A DNA stretch of 64,000 nt from Sarcomyxa edulis. Taxonomy: Eukaryota; Basidiomycota; Agaricomycetes; Agaricales; Mycenaceae. The stretch spans positions 310,001 through 374,000 of the forward strand of contig QUOL01000007.1 in NCBI GenBank assembly GCA_009761415.1, given 5' to 3'. Below are positions 26,601 through 35,417 of the stretch, piece after piece; position 1 is the stretch's first letter, and each line of letters starts with the position of its first letter. The notes beneath the pieces were generated by a model that had not been told where the DNA came from, ran no database searches, and worked only from the letters and a program-made list of their open reading frames with translations. A program made the position numbers and the translations under genes.

Positions 26601-28686
26601 CATCAACATGCGTTATGCCTCTTGTACCAAAGCAGACATTGACTTTCTCAATAGTAGGGTGGCCAGTCGATTGCCTGGACGGCCAAAAATATCTGATCGA
26701 CAATTTAGAAATGTATCTGTCATAACAGCGCATAATGCACATAAGGATAAAATGAATGAAATAGGTGCCAAACGATTTGCGATTGATACCAGTCAGGTTC
26801 TTACAGATTTTTATTCTGTAGACCGGTTGAGTACCCGCAGTGCTTCTGCTGTTAAGCCTCGTGGACAAAGATCTAAAGCGGCTGTCAGTGGTGGTTTAAG
26901 CACATGGTTACAAGAAGTCATTTGGAATCTACCACACTCAAGTACTGACCATCTAGCTGGAAAACTATCCCTATGTATTGGACTGCCTGTAATGATCCGC
27001 AACAACGATGCCACTGAAATGTGTATCACAAAGGGGCAGGAAGGGTTTGTGGCTGGATGGCAAGCTGCTAAGGGCCCCAATGGCCAAACTATCTTGGACA
27101 CTTTGTTTGTACAGCTGGACAATCCACCAAAAGATATTACCATACCTGGACTACCTCTGAACGTTGTGCCACTAGCTCGAGCTACTAAGCCCATTATGTG
27201 TACAACTCCTAGTGACATGTTTGTATCCGTAGAACGTAGTCAGGTCCATGTACTGCCAAATTTTGGAATGACTGACTATGCATCCCAAGGCAAGACCCGC
27301 GAATTCAATGTAGTTGACCTCAACATGTGTAAAGACCACTGTGCGTACTACACCTGTCTATCCAGAGGATCAACAGCTGATGGAACCATTATTGTGCAAC
27401 CATTCAAAGCAGATAAAATCACAAGAGGCGCGTCAGGCTACCTACGTCAAGAATTCAGAGAGCATGAACTCATGGATGAAATCACCCGTCTCAAATACGA
27501 AGGGGTATTGCCTGATCGAGTTCATGGTTCAGTGCGTAATTCACTGATCAGATCTTTTCAGCTATGGAAGGGGGTTGATTATGTTCCAAAGGGTGTGCAC
27601 AAGGCTATCAGCTGGAGTGAAACAGAGCCCCTTGAGCTTTTGAATGAAGAGGCTGAGACCGTGTGGACTTTGGTAGCAAAACGCAGTAAACTAAAGACAC
27701 CAACATCCTTGATATTGAAACCTTCTGCAACTGGTTGTGTCACTAAACATGCTGCGGATGTGCAAACTGCTTATCATTTGGATGCGCCCAAGCGGAAAAA
27801 ACACCGATTGATGCAACAATCAGAACTTGATACTAACGCCGACGAACCTGTGGGATTTATCTGGGACAGTGAAAATTGGAGTTGCGCATATGACTCTCTG
27901 TTTACTATATTGTGTGATATATGGACCCGAAACCATGTCATATGGTCTGCTAGATTCAAAGACTTCTCTCCACATTCCAAGTTATTGTCTGAATGCTTGG
28001 AAAAAGTCGCTGTGAGCGAATATACTATGGAAGAAGCCAGGGACAAAGTGCGTACCACTGTACATCATTCAAATGAGGCTTTGTTTCCATCTGGACAACG
28101 AGGTACACCGATAAGTGAGTTGTGTAATACCGTTCTTGGTCCGCATACACATTTAGTGCAACGGAAGTACTGCAAACAATGTGGATATGTAGATCCGGTC
28201 CAGATTGCATCATTACCCAACACAACTACCGTGGGTATAGGACAATATTTACTGAATAAATATCCAAGTGGAATCTCCGTGTTAGATTGGTTCAGACATT
28301 TTATAAAGAGGAAGGTGGGACACTCTTGTCCTAAGTGTTTTGAATCTTCTGTTGCTTCCAGTATGTACATTGGAAGTGAGGTGAATTCGATACCTAACAT
28401 TCTGATTCTAGATGTGCAGAATGCCAAATTGAACATTGATCCTAATCTTAAGCTAACGGTAAATGGGAAGACAACTAACCTGCGTTTGAGAGGAATCATC
28501 TATCACGGAGGGTTTCACTTTACGTCTCGGATAATCACACCACGGGGGACTATCTGGTATAACGATGGAGCTTCCAACAGGGGGAAAAGCTTCAGAGAAG
28601 GATCTATATATCAGTTGCCATGTGCAGACTATTTAAACACATGCAGAGACCGCAACGCATCCGTATTAGTTTATAGTCGTAAATAG
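20653..28686 (+). CDS. Helitron transposase: Rep (HUH/Y2) plus PIF1-type helicase, with C-terminal cysteine-protease-like domain
   Basis: One open frame of 2677 codons without a stop. The first about 250 codons have no clear homology and may lie upstream of the true start. From about codon 260 the sequence is protein-like; a Cys-rich DUF6570-like region follows (CAVCGEL near 22140, then CVEC). The Rep domain has the HUH motif H1033-M-H1035 and the Y2 motif Y1266-I-S-D-Y1270. The helicase has Walker A GGMGGTGKS (1794-1802), Walker B with D1877-E1878 and AGDFAQLPP. The C-terminal about 270 residues carry a candidate catalytic Cys (NWSCAYDSLF, C2411), two CxxC pairs (CKQC, CPKC), a His region (YHGGFHF, 2617-2623) and WYNDG (D2638), which resembles a USP/papain-type fold. 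All catalytic motifs are intact. Rolling-circle transposition is expected from family knowledge. Confidence 0.93.
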   Translation: MCVRLDSYTRSGISTSESTLLDDTFMSGPGTGLYMHIAILNEPGLLYQKSTLSVTAALPERDIPLVQATLLDRDKYRVDCCMLSTHPTLLESEQILSENIITKLTIDATHVCRDVLVTVLDRVSRLGHNMYFMSHRFLCQSAPCVHLILVDLVRMYLAEWRLLLIHCGALYMDDAKAVILLCQLVALYAHRGLHRRCDFWHLCQKLFATTRVMTTTRGKVVIRFYCIFAITSIALYVVMCQCLSIGNGVIFKSSSTSCYDSSTPVVRPLLGGAPRKIRYSIDELKPYLPDQLVDTLSVSPNVQYEYISHVLTKDAEAYLSRHPTDIGCYSISIPMLVGKLTLKDIKKLAPCHGIYVPSRLPLLDVRKLFGEHHSCRWDQEYTTIFHPYSVDGPVATAQSKTKLRQASNVNNKMIYDKKRYEKAPRRRKGEQSLHSAAFHRKAHNKKVAKENLARYIARKKRQTKFPPPPPSKLLLHRIISNFCAETNPKSFEETGCAVCGELKPLNELTLLEDIKCDLGLLVGEGVTRLQRHKTSDPVLEADGPIMDSNCRHVCVECETSLTAGKLPLRSLANGLWIGDVPDELKNLSFAERILIARVRHNRCVMRVSSGRVRMRANAVMFSNPTVKVYHKLPPTLDELDEVLAFVYIGTCKPTEADFERTPMLVRRNKIANALEWLKLNHCDYSDLEISKENLELYPLNGVPVTVEYNELAEQATNQVQGTMSSHDTLQDEGTESGPCPFSVHGMAGADYADISMNAIKVKALKHLADKGKTLKIGHDDKPQSMYNNPQAYPQMFPWLFPYGLGGIGNDLHKGAFSDSNHKKHLLMYHDKRFQTDMYFPMIAFNHEQIKGGTSGSVLLAKRAKFGVISDRLMGLNTHVLDDIAKRMQDGEHVKPGNEEEKACFELLDDIDHVGGHVLGSMTSKKYMRNEIWSLISHLGAPSWFITFSPADVAHPICLYFADSDEEFKPEIRSSKERNLLISRNPVAAARFFDFMVRMFIKHILGVGEDHPGLYGATDGYYGTVEQQGRLTLHMHMLLWIRGALSPQEIRNRMMDPTSTFKSEMIAYLEGVHVGEFQTGTMADIVSRFPSTVEEDTGIHDTFDPVGMSKAHDTYQNPTQTLPEPPPSLCNKSGCGQCKRCKRLDKWWGRYMNTLDDLIFKSNVHDCKPMSSEQLAKPRLNDNRQDNEKVNANQRRGCQNKDGICKARFPREIVPVTVIDPVDGSLKVKKLEPNLNTLTPAVTYTLRCNTDVTSLLSGTAIKAIVAYISDYVTKQSLKTYQIFGSVSSVFSKNAEMLGGDTKRKEKARRLILQIVNSLTSRLEIGSPLASLYILGNPDHYTSHEYIVFWWKSYVSAVRRAWPIEIDKEMAAIIGDDKDDLDADTVMLDKRLDEYVGTSNVDDYIYRPHQYEDLTLYEWIQTSERKTRTKAERLAFALETTKECETDDEDLLEETGDAEDETDSEMEFPEYYDSHDDALDDTDEHPDAKKSKKIKRYPFLPSHPLYETHHVFCNPRKKDRVPNFVGGSLPRCDQGDREYYCCTMLTMFRPWRSGKDLKSNTQTWDDTFNAYEFSKQQSRLMENFNLRYECNDARDDFSAAMKKKGLDAKYFSANHSPWIDESSPNDMNGNTFGMEEDTTEEEVSHVGRTYQRLLDKMKETARFMLAAGWLDKSSNGLSVINTEPFCPASYLPGSKWKTIVQDQRKALLADRAKTIPEHRQLNMSGEISGNVAPNSVSIVDADYFRYDFKALSDNQQRHIDETCIQFGLNREQERAFRIIANHASSQSPKQLKMYLGGMGGTGKSQVIKAIIRLFEVRNETHRFIVVAPTGTAAALLNGSTYHSVFGIRSVNTKDGAAPSNVSLAQIRGKLQGVDYIFLDEVSMVSCPELYKISSQLSKALNSPLEAFGGMNMIFAGDFAQLPPTSGGSLYSGSIIKQLADSFSVKDQESTIGKALWHQVTTVVILRQNMRQKSQSDSDSMLREALINMRYASCTKADIDFLNSRVASRLPGRPKISDRQFRNVSVITAHNAHKDKMNEIGAKRFAIDTSQVLTDFYSVDRLSTRSASAVKPRGQRSKAAVSGGLSTWLQEVIWNLPHSSTDHLAGKLSLCIGLPVMIRNNDATEMCITKGQEGFVAGWQAAKGPNGQTILDTLFVQLDNPPKDITIPGLPLNVVPLARATKPIMCTTPSDMFVSVERSQVHVLPNFGMTDYASQGKTREFNVVDLNMCKDHCAYYTCLSRGSTADGTIIVQPFKADKITRGASGYLRQEFREHELMDEITRLKYEGVLPDRVHGSVRNSLIRSFQLWKGVDYVPKGVHKAISWSETEPLELLNEEAETVWTLVAKRSKLKTPTSLILKPSATGCVTKHAADVQTAYHLDAPKRKKHRLMQQSELDTNADEPVGFIWDSENWSCAYDSLFTILCDIWTRNHVIWSARFKDFSPHSKLLSECLEKVAVSEYTMEEARDKVRTTVHHSNEALFPSGQRGTPISELCNTVLGPHTHLVQRKYCKQCGYVDPVQIASLPNTTTVGIGQYLLNKYPSGISVLDWFRHFIKRKVGHSCPKCFESSVASSMYIGSEVNSIPNILILDVQNAKLNIDPNLKLTVNGKTTNLRLRGIIYHGGFHFTSRIITPRGTIWYNDGASNRGKSFREGSIYQLPCADYLNTCRDRNASVLVYSRK

Positions 28687-28715
28687 ATCACCCAGCGAGA
28701 AAGTCTGGACTCGTA
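20653..28715 (+). mobile_element. Helitron, ends not precisely defined
   Basis: The intact Rep/helicase frame defines an autonomous-type Helitron. The 3' end must lie between the stop (28686) and the first Ty3-like residues (about 28745). A GCCG/CGGC inverted repeat (28720-28736) is present, but I cannot place the CTRR end with certainty. The 5' TC end was not identified and may lie upstream of 20653, possibly including the gene fragment at 19.4-20.1 kb. Confidence 0.6.
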
Positions 28716-31376
28716 TTGCCGTGCTTGCAGCGGCCCCTTCCACAAGTTTTTCTAGGTATGATGGTATATTTTTCTAATTATGTTCCGTTCTATGCGTGGA
28801 TGGCTTACCCCCTCTTTCAGCTCTTAAAGAAAGAAAACCGATGGACTTGGAACGCGGAACATCAGAACGCGTTTCAACTATGTAAAATGGTACTAACCAA
28901 CGCTCCAGTTCGCGCATACGCGATACCAGGCTTACCCTATAGGATCTATAGTGACGCGTGTGACTACGGGCTGGCTGCAATCCTGCAACAAGTTCAACCT
29001 ATCCGTGTCGGGGACCTGAAAGGAACCAAGGCCTACGAGAGGTTGGAGAAGGCCTTCAAGAAAGGTGACCCCATCCCTAATCTTGTGACAGCCCTGACTA
29101 AAGACGACAGTGATGTCCCAGAAAGTGGCGAGTGGGCGCAGGAATTTGAAGACACTATAGTACACGTCGAACGCGTCATAGCCTACTGGTCGCGGGTCCT
29201 GCAGTCGGCCGAACGAAACTATTCACCCACAGAACGCGAAGCCCTGGCTCTCAAGGAAGGCCTTATTAAATTCCAGCCCTTCCTCGAAGGTGAAAAGATT
29301 CTAGCCATCACCGATCACGCTGCGTTAACCTGGAGCAAAACTTTTCAGAACGTAAATCGACGATTGCTCAGCTGGGGTCTGGTCTTTTCAGCCTACCCCA
29401 AACTCCGCATTATCCACCGCGCCGGCCGTATTCATTCCAACGTCGACCCAATCTCGAGACTTCGACGGCGTGTCCCGGAACAAAGTGGGCCTGACTCCGA
29501 CAACACTCCGTTAGTACCAAAGGAAGACTCGGACGACGATCCAATGAAGGACATGTTCAAGGAACTCGGCGAGAATTTCGAAGCTCAGCTCTTGGAAACG
29601 GCAACAAGGTGTGTAAGGGCTGATGAATTTGAGGCTCTCGAAACTGAATCTTACGAGACCACCATATCGACACCTACCCCTTATGATACGGACACCGCGT
29701 TATCGTATACCGCAGCCTCGCGATATGCAACTATCATCGGAATCAGCCAGGACGAGATGAATAAGTGGGCTGACGCGTATCGATCAGACGAACATTTTAA
29801 GAAGGTCCTCAAGGCTTTTCAAACCGAGGACGACTTCATAAATCCTGCCTATAGACAATATCACTACAGCGACGACGGTCTCATCTACTTCGAAGACGCT
29901 TACGGAAATACGCGACTTTGCGTGCCATCTTCGATGCAAGTCGAAATAATGAGTGAGATGCACGATAGCATCTCCGAAGCTGCTCATGGTGGGTACGCTA
30001 GAACTTACAATCGCATTTCCAGCACTTATTACTGGCCTAGGATGTCACGGCACATCAAAAGGTTCGTCGAAACTTGTGACATTTGCCAAAAGTCCAAACC
30101 CAAAAGACACGCCCCTCTAGGCCTACTTCAGCCGATACCGATTCCAAGCCGCCCATTCGAAGTCGTCACCATGGACTTCATCCCGGAACTCCCTGATTCT
30201 AACGGAAAAGACAGCATATTCGTGATTGTCGACAAACTTACCAAGTACGCAATCTTCATACCCACCGTAACAACACTAACGGAAACCGCTACAGCGAAGC
30301 TGTTTTTCCACCACATCGTCGCGCATTTCGGTATTCCTAGGCAGGTCATAAGCGACCGCGACACACGATGGCGTGGTGACTTTTGGAAGGAAGTATGTCG
30401 ATTAATGGGTATGACTCGTGCACTTACAACGGCGTATCATCCCCAAGCTGACGGGCAAACAGAAGTACTAAATCAGACTCTTGAAATTCAGCTACGAGCG
30501 TACATCGGTCCTTCGCGTGACGACTGGGATGATCATCTAGACGCGCTAATGTTGGCCTACAACACTACGCCGCACACTGCAACAGGGTTTTCCCCTGCCT
30601 TTCTCTTACGAGGATATTACCCTACCACGAGCTCGACGTTGATGCACGAAGGAAGCCCGATACCTCGGCCATTTGAGACAGGCACAACGGCTGGGGGGGA
30701 GGACGTACCCTCGGTTATTCCTTCACTGACTCGGGCTGAAGCGTCCATGCATGAACGAGCTGACGATATGATTGACGGATTCCTAGCAGATCGGAACCGA
30801 GCGGCAGAAGCTCTACTACTAGGGCAAATATTCCAGCGAAATTCATATAACAAAGGCCGCCTTTCGACTGAATTTGAGGAAGGTGATAAGGTCTTGTTAA
30901 ACCCTCATTCTCTGAATCTACTACGCTCGGAAAAGGGCCGAGGTGACAAGCTATTGATGAAATATGACGGGCCGTTTGAAATAATCCAAAAGCTAAGTCC
31001 CGTATCTTATAGACTACGAATGCCCGCATCATACGGAATACACCCAGTTCTGAACATTGCCCATCTGGAAAGGTACAACGAATCCCCAGCCGAGTTCGGT
31101 GTTCGGCCTCGGAAAAGTCTTAACCGAGACGATTTCGATGATAGACCTGAATACGATGTAGAAGAAATCGTTGGCGAATCTTGGCGTAAAGGAAGTCGGG
31201 GCCGCAGGATCCCCATATATCGAACCCGATTCACAGGGTACGGTCCCGAATTCGATGAATGGTTAACAGCGATACAACTAACCAACTCACCATTAGTTTT
31301 AGAAGAATGGCGTCGGAAAAAGATCGCGAAAACAGATCCAAGAAACAAGAACCGCTTTCGTTCGGTGCAAAACTGA
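28716..31376 (+). CDS. Ty3-type chromovirus Pol, 5'-truncated (end of RT, RNase H, integrase, chromodomain)
   Basis: The frame enters in the C-terminal part of reverse transcriptase (FLGMMVYFSNYVPFYAW), continues through RNase H (Y-S-D-A-C-D-Y-G-L-A and ITDHAAL) and an integrase zinc finger (H-G-G-Y...CDICQKSKP). The integrase core is DD35E: D487 (MDF), D547 (ISDRD) and E583 (GQTE), exactly 35 residues apart. The C-terminus has HPVLNIAHLERY and a chromodomain-like end (EYDVEEIVGESW...F-D-E-W-L...VLEEW). Gag, protease and most of RT are missing, so this copy cannot be autonomous. The remaining 886 codons are open, so truncation is probably recent. Upstream sequence switches directly to the Helitron. 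Confidence 0.93.
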   Translation: MPCLQRPLPQVFLGMMVYFSNYVPFYAWMAYPLFQLLKKENRWTWNAEHQNAFQLCKMVLTNAPVRAYAIPGLPYRIYSDACDYGLAAILQQVQPIRVGDLKGTKAYERLEKAFKKGDPIPNLVTALTKDDSDVPESGEWAQEFEDTIVHVERVIAYWSRVLQSAERNYSPTEREALALKEGLIKFQPFLEGEKILAITDHAALTWSKTFQNVNRRLLSWGLVFSAYPKLRIIHRAGRIHSNVDPISRLRRRVPEQSGPDSDNTPLVPKEDSDDDPMKDMFKELGENFEAQLLETATRCVRADEFEALETESYETTISTPTPYDTDTALSYTAASRYATIIGISQDEMNKWADAYRSDEHFKKVLKAFQTEDDFINPAYRQYHYSDDGLIYFEDAYGNTRLCVPSSMQVEIMSEMHDSISEAAHGGYARTYNRISSTYYWPRMSRHIKRFVETCDICQKSKPKRHAPLGLLQPIPIPSRPFEVVTMDFIPELPDSNGKDSIFVIVDKLTKYAIFIPTVTTLTETATAKLFFHHIVAHFGIPRQVISDRDTRWRGDFWKEVCRLMGMTRALTTAYHPQADGQTEVLNQTLEIQLRAYIGPSRDDWDDHLDALMLAYNTTPHTATGFSPAFLLRGYYPTTSSTLMHEGSPIPRPFETGTTAGGEDVPSVIPSLTRAEASMHERADDMIDGFLADRNRAAEALLLGQIFQRNSYNKGRLSTEFEEGDKVLLNPHSLNLLRSEKGRGDKLLMKYDGPFEIIQKLSPVSYRLRMPASYGIHPVLNIAHLERYNESPAEFGVRPRKSLNRDDFDDRPEYDVEEIVGESWRKGSRGRRIPIYRTRFTGYGPEFDEWLTAIQLTNSPLVLEEWRRKKIAKTDPRNKNRFRSVQN

Positions 31377-31564
31377 GACAAATGGTAAGATTTACATCTA
31401 ATTTATGGGATACTCTTCTCATATAAAGACCGTGAATATTCCGGACGACATCACCAGGTTTCCCCCTCCTGTTCCTTTCCTTTCTCATCTTCCCTTCACG
31501 ATCGACGCCTAACGTTTACGCCTTGTATTCTATCTTTCTTCCATCATCTTCCGTTCTTACAACC

Positions 31565-32700
31565 ATGTCCATCCATCAAGATGCCCACCTCGACCTCGCC
31601 AATATCTTCGCAGCCGACTCCCTGCCACTCGGAGCTATGTACGACGACCATACCGTTCTTCCTCACGGTACCGTGCTGCCTTCCCTATCCCAACGACAAC
31701 ACTTCGACAAGCATCTATCGAACTACCTCGAAAAGTTTCACCGCATCAAGTTCAAGACTGAAACCGGTGAACCTCGAAGCGTCAACATCGCCCATAACTT
31801 CCTCGACGACGTCGAACCACAGCACATCCCTGGATCGACTTACCGCGGTATAGACGAGCGATTTGACGGATACCCTCCGGTTCGTAACCCGAACCGCCCC
31901 GCTATTCCCTTCCCCCACCCTCTCCTCGCCTTCTTGCATGTCGACTCCGCCGATCCTCATCGTTATCGTATGGACGTTGACTATAACAACCTCCACTTCC
32001 TGTATAAGGTACTAGGATACAGGGGAGGCATTTCCGTAGTTTGGCTGGACGATAAGATGTGGGAAATGCAACGGCGTAGGGAATACGCTAGCTGGATGTG
32101 GGAGCCTAGCAGGGCTCTCGAGGATGGTGCGACGTATTCACCCGTTGAACCCGGAATGGGTCCCCAAGGCGAGTTACTTTCTGAATTACCCTGCCCTCTG
32201 ACACATATTAATCTACTCCGACTCAACAGTTTTCGACACTGCGAGTCCTCCCACCAACGTCACCTTCGCCGACCGTATGACTCGAAACTTCCACGCCATC
32301 GATTCCCCCGAGTTTCAGCACGCTCTCAAGCGATCCGAATCCATGGTCCTTCAAGAGATGGCGAAAGAACGAGAGCTGCGTAGGGATAAGTATCGTTCCG
32401 AGTACGTTCCGCAAGCTATGGTGTTTGATGTGGAGAGTGGATCCGACGATCACTGTATGTCGAATTTCCTACTCTAACTCTGCACAATATTCAAAAGAGT
32501 CACCTTAAACAGCGCTCGTTCTTCATCCTTACGAATCTCATCACGCTCGTCGGAACGCCGACTTCTCTACATTTGCTACTGACGGTGGCAGCGACGTTTA
32601 CGTTGACGCGTCAGCGAATGAGACCACCGAACTCATTTCACGAATCCTCAAGAACATGGCACAGGAGCTTGCTATTCACAGAGCTAGACGCGCACAATAG
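31565..32700 (+). CDS. Spliced accessory gene between pol and the 3' LTR, 338 aa
   Basis: Starts ATG 31565 (MSIHQDAHLDLANIFAAD). Exons 31565-32168, 32230-32454 and 32513-32700 total exactly 339 codons. The first intron is GC-AG (AAG|GCGAGT...CAACAG); no GT donor nearby gives the right frame. The second is GT-AG. The protein has no signal peptide or membrane segment, so it does not look like an envelope protein. Exon 1 contains NIAHNFLDDVEPQHIPGS and FPHPLLAFLHVDS; the C-terminus is helical. It lies on the element's sense strand, 188 nt after the pol stop and just before the polypurine tract. I do not recognise the family. It could be an extra retrotransposon gene or a host gene carried along. 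Confidence 0.68.
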
Positions 32701-32710
32701 AAGGTATATC

Positions 32711-32724
32711 CGGACAGGGGGGGA
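32711..32724 (+). promoter_or_regulatory. Polypurine tract (plus-strand primer)
   Basis: A G-rich purine run with one C, directly before the TGTTG start of the LTR, as expected for plus-strand priming in an LTR retrotransposon. Confidence 0.6.
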
Positions 32725-32726
32725 TA

Positions 32727-33408
32727 TGTTGTGATATATGCTCTTATTCCATTACTCGTTTATACATTTTACCATTTCTACTTACTTGCCCTGATAGACC
32801 TTCTTCACTTACATTCACTACACTCAGTCTTATAGACCCTTACGACCCTTTTGTATCACGATCACGACTTGATTCGAACCTTTGAATTCAGCGAACCCCC
32901 TGAATTCTGTTTGGTCTTGTTTTTATCCAAGGCCATCGCTCCCCGGTCCCCGATCTAAGCTGCGCCGCGGGATTACTGATGCATCCCCGAGCTCGACATC
33001 GGAACCGAGATCCCTAACTCAATCCTAGTCATAACTGTAGATACTCTGCTGTATAAAAGGAGTCCCTTCTGATAGAAGAAGGACATCTCTTTTCACCCCT
33101 TGAATATTACTTTCTTAACCCAAACTCTTAACTGTTTGATTAAGTGTTCGAAAGGCACGGATTTGCTCTGCCATCTAAGAAGATTTGGATATACGGCCTC
33201 GCGCTACATCCAATCTTTACTGTCTTAAAGTTAAGCTACGGCTACGGCTAGCTAAACGCGTTGATTACTGATTCGCTCTAATCATCGGCAGACTTAGTCC
33301 TACAGCACCGTAATTCTCGTCTAACTTACGCTTCTGAGAACACGCTAACTCGCAACGTATATTCAAAGAATATACCAATCTCTCGAAATACGAAACCTAT
33401 TTCTAACA
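32727..33408 (+). repeat. 3' LTR of the Ty3 element, 682 bp
   Basis: Begins TGTTGTG after the polypurine tract and ends TCTAACA, giving short TGTT...AACA inverted ends. A TATA box (TATAAAA, 33052-33058) lies in the expected promoter part. The base after the end begins KDZ coding sequence on the minus strand. No second LTR is in the window for comparison, so borders rest on motifs and on the KDZ break. Confidence 0.7.
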
Positions 33409-35417
33409 GACGCTCGCATAGCGGATGGAGGAGGCGAGCTCGTTGAGTTTCGAGAAAAAGCGTTCACAGCCTTCGAGGTCCTCTAACCCCATTCCTTTCG
33501 TGTACGTAGCAAGGAACGAGAGCTGACAACGGCGGTTATGGGCGTGGCCATGGAAGGCGCCGACGAGAGACTTGAAGTTTTTTTCGCGGGCCAGGGGTCC
33601 TAGTGGACTGTTGTTGACTGTTGTACCGAACTTGCATCCAACATCGTACCCACATCCAAGGTCATTACCGAACGCTTCGAGGAATGCCTCTACAAGGGCG
33701 AGGGGATATTTTGCTCTGAGTGAAAAAAGATCAGAACATCTGAGAAAAAGAGTGACGAGAATTTACACTTACAACTCCCCACTCCGTACCATGTCTGCAG
33801 CCAACATCACAAATCCGTGACGGCAAAGGCCCAGGAAAATGCCAGTCTCATCGAAGATGCCCCACATTTTTGAGCTAAGGTCGTTGATCATGTTCTTCCA
33901 ACGTTCGGCGCATGGGTTTACTTCTTCGCCTTGTGCCTCCGACTCTCCTGGTGCACGTTCCGCTTCCTCCTCCAACGTCTCCTTCGAGAACTTATCCACT
34001 TGTTCCCTATCAACGAAGTAGTCCCCTGGAGCCTTCCTGGTGTCAATTCTCTCGCTAGATTCACCAGTAGTCCAAGCCTCGCCTTCAATTTCCACCCCAG
34101 CCTTCCGTCGGATTATTCTCTTTGCAGAGTCGCCACCGTCGTAAGTAAGAAGCATCGAGAAACATCCTTGAGCTTGTACATGCACGGCGGGCACGTATTG
34201 CGAAGCCGCCATCCAGGAGCATCACGCCCTAAGACCACACGGACGCGCATTGCAATCATGCGGCGGATCGAAAGATAGACGTCAAACGCAATCGAGAACT
34301 GTTGAGCTAGATACCCTCTGAATGGGATCTGCATAAGCAAGACTCAGTGCTATATAATATCATAAATAAAGGAGACTCACGCAGTGAATGTCGCACAATG
34401 CCTTGACAAAGGGCTGGATTGCAAGGCGTGGACAGCGGAGGTGAGTGATGCGGTAATGTTCGAGGGTGCGAATTGTTATTGCCACGGTCGGTTTGAGTGG
34501 AGCGCATGGCATTAGTCCTTGGCGCACCAGAGCAGAGCAGACGTACTCGTCGCCTTGTATCATGTCGACGTCAATGCATTCAACAGCTGTTTAGTGGGAA
34601 CTATGAGTCAAACCAGACGGACGACTGTGTTGTGATCACTTACTAAATAGATCGACAACGCGAACGTTACATGTTCCTTGGACTTCTGCGTCGGCGGGAG
34701 GGCTGTAAACGCCCCCAAGCCCATCCTTTCCCAAGCCCGCACTCCAAGTGGTATACGCGGAAGTTAATGCCGCCATCTGTTGTCGAAATGCGAGTGTGCG
34801 TGCTTCAGTGCGATCTGCGCGGGTCCGATAGTCTCTGTAGTGGGTGCGTCTGTGGTTGAACATATCATAAGCACCCAAAACATCAAAATAAGAGTGTTGA
34901 TGATTACCCTTTCCTTCCGTGTCGGCGTAAGTCGTCCTCCAGCTCTCGAACCACTGCTTCAAATTCTCCGCCCGCACCACTAAGTCCTACGGCAGGCTCC
35001 TTTCCATTCACTACATCGTCCAACATTGTCCAGTCACCGGAGTTGTCTTCAAATTGAGGGGCATCCTCTGGCAGATCCCGTAAGGCATCGAGTCGCTCTC
35101 TGGCCGCAATGTTGAGCTCTGTATATTTTACTCTGAGTATCCAACACTATACCCTACAAGAATAAGTGCTTACCGTCAAATTTTGCCCTCTGTTCACGAT
35201 CGTACGCCGTCTTTGCTCGTCCAATGCCACCATGGGTAAGTGATTCTCGATATCGTGTTTTTCGACCATTGGATGCGATTTTGGTGCCGTGGATGTGAAC
35301 AATGCGCGATGAGCTAGACGTTGCCTTGGATTGACCAGATCCCAGCCGTCGTATACGGTTGAAAGGAGTAACGCCCATCTTGACAAGACGTCGTCGAGTG
35401 TCGATTGTGAGGTTCAA
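33409..35417 (-). pseudogene. KDZ-family transposase, CxC1 type, cut by the Ty3 LTR
   Basis: Starts at ATG 35417 or 35378 (MGVTPFNRIRRLGSG). Exons contain the CxC1 region: LRCPRLAIQPFVKALCDIH, and NTCPPCMYKL near 34170-34210. The transposase core follows: CAERWKNM, KMWGIFDETGIFLGLCRHG, A-D-M-V-R-S-G-E-L, then GAFHGHAHNRRCQLSFLATY and L-E-D-L-E-G-C-E-R-F-F-S. The last KDZ codons are R-Y-A-S-V at 33409-33425, after which the reading enters the LTR and soon stops. The C-terminal third is therefore missing and does not occur elsewhere in the window. Otherwise the exons look undamaged, so the insertion may be the inactivating event. Confidence 0.85.

Larger units (their letters stand above)
28716..33408 (+). 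mobile_element. 5'-truncated Ty3/chromovirus LTR retrotransposon
   Basis: Order: partial pol, a spliced third gene, a polypurine tract and a 3' LTR. The 5' LTR, primer-binding site, gag and protease are absent in this window, so the target-site duplication cannot be confirmed. The right edge is sharp because the LTR end interrupts a KDZ gene. Confidence 0.8.

Noticed and set aside
22035..28499. Several minus-strand ORFs inside the Helitron gene
   Set aside because: They are antisense shadows of a strongly coding frame with intact catalytic motifs.
28720..28755. CTAG at 28752-28755 as the Helitron 3' end
   Set aside because: These bases are part of the conserved Ty3 codons F-L-G-M and are followed by G rather than T, so the true Helitron end must be upstream.
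31565..32700. Reading the third retrotransposon gene as an envelope gene
   Set aside because: No signal peptide, no transmembrane segment and no glycoprotein-like cysteine pattern; position alone is not sufficient.
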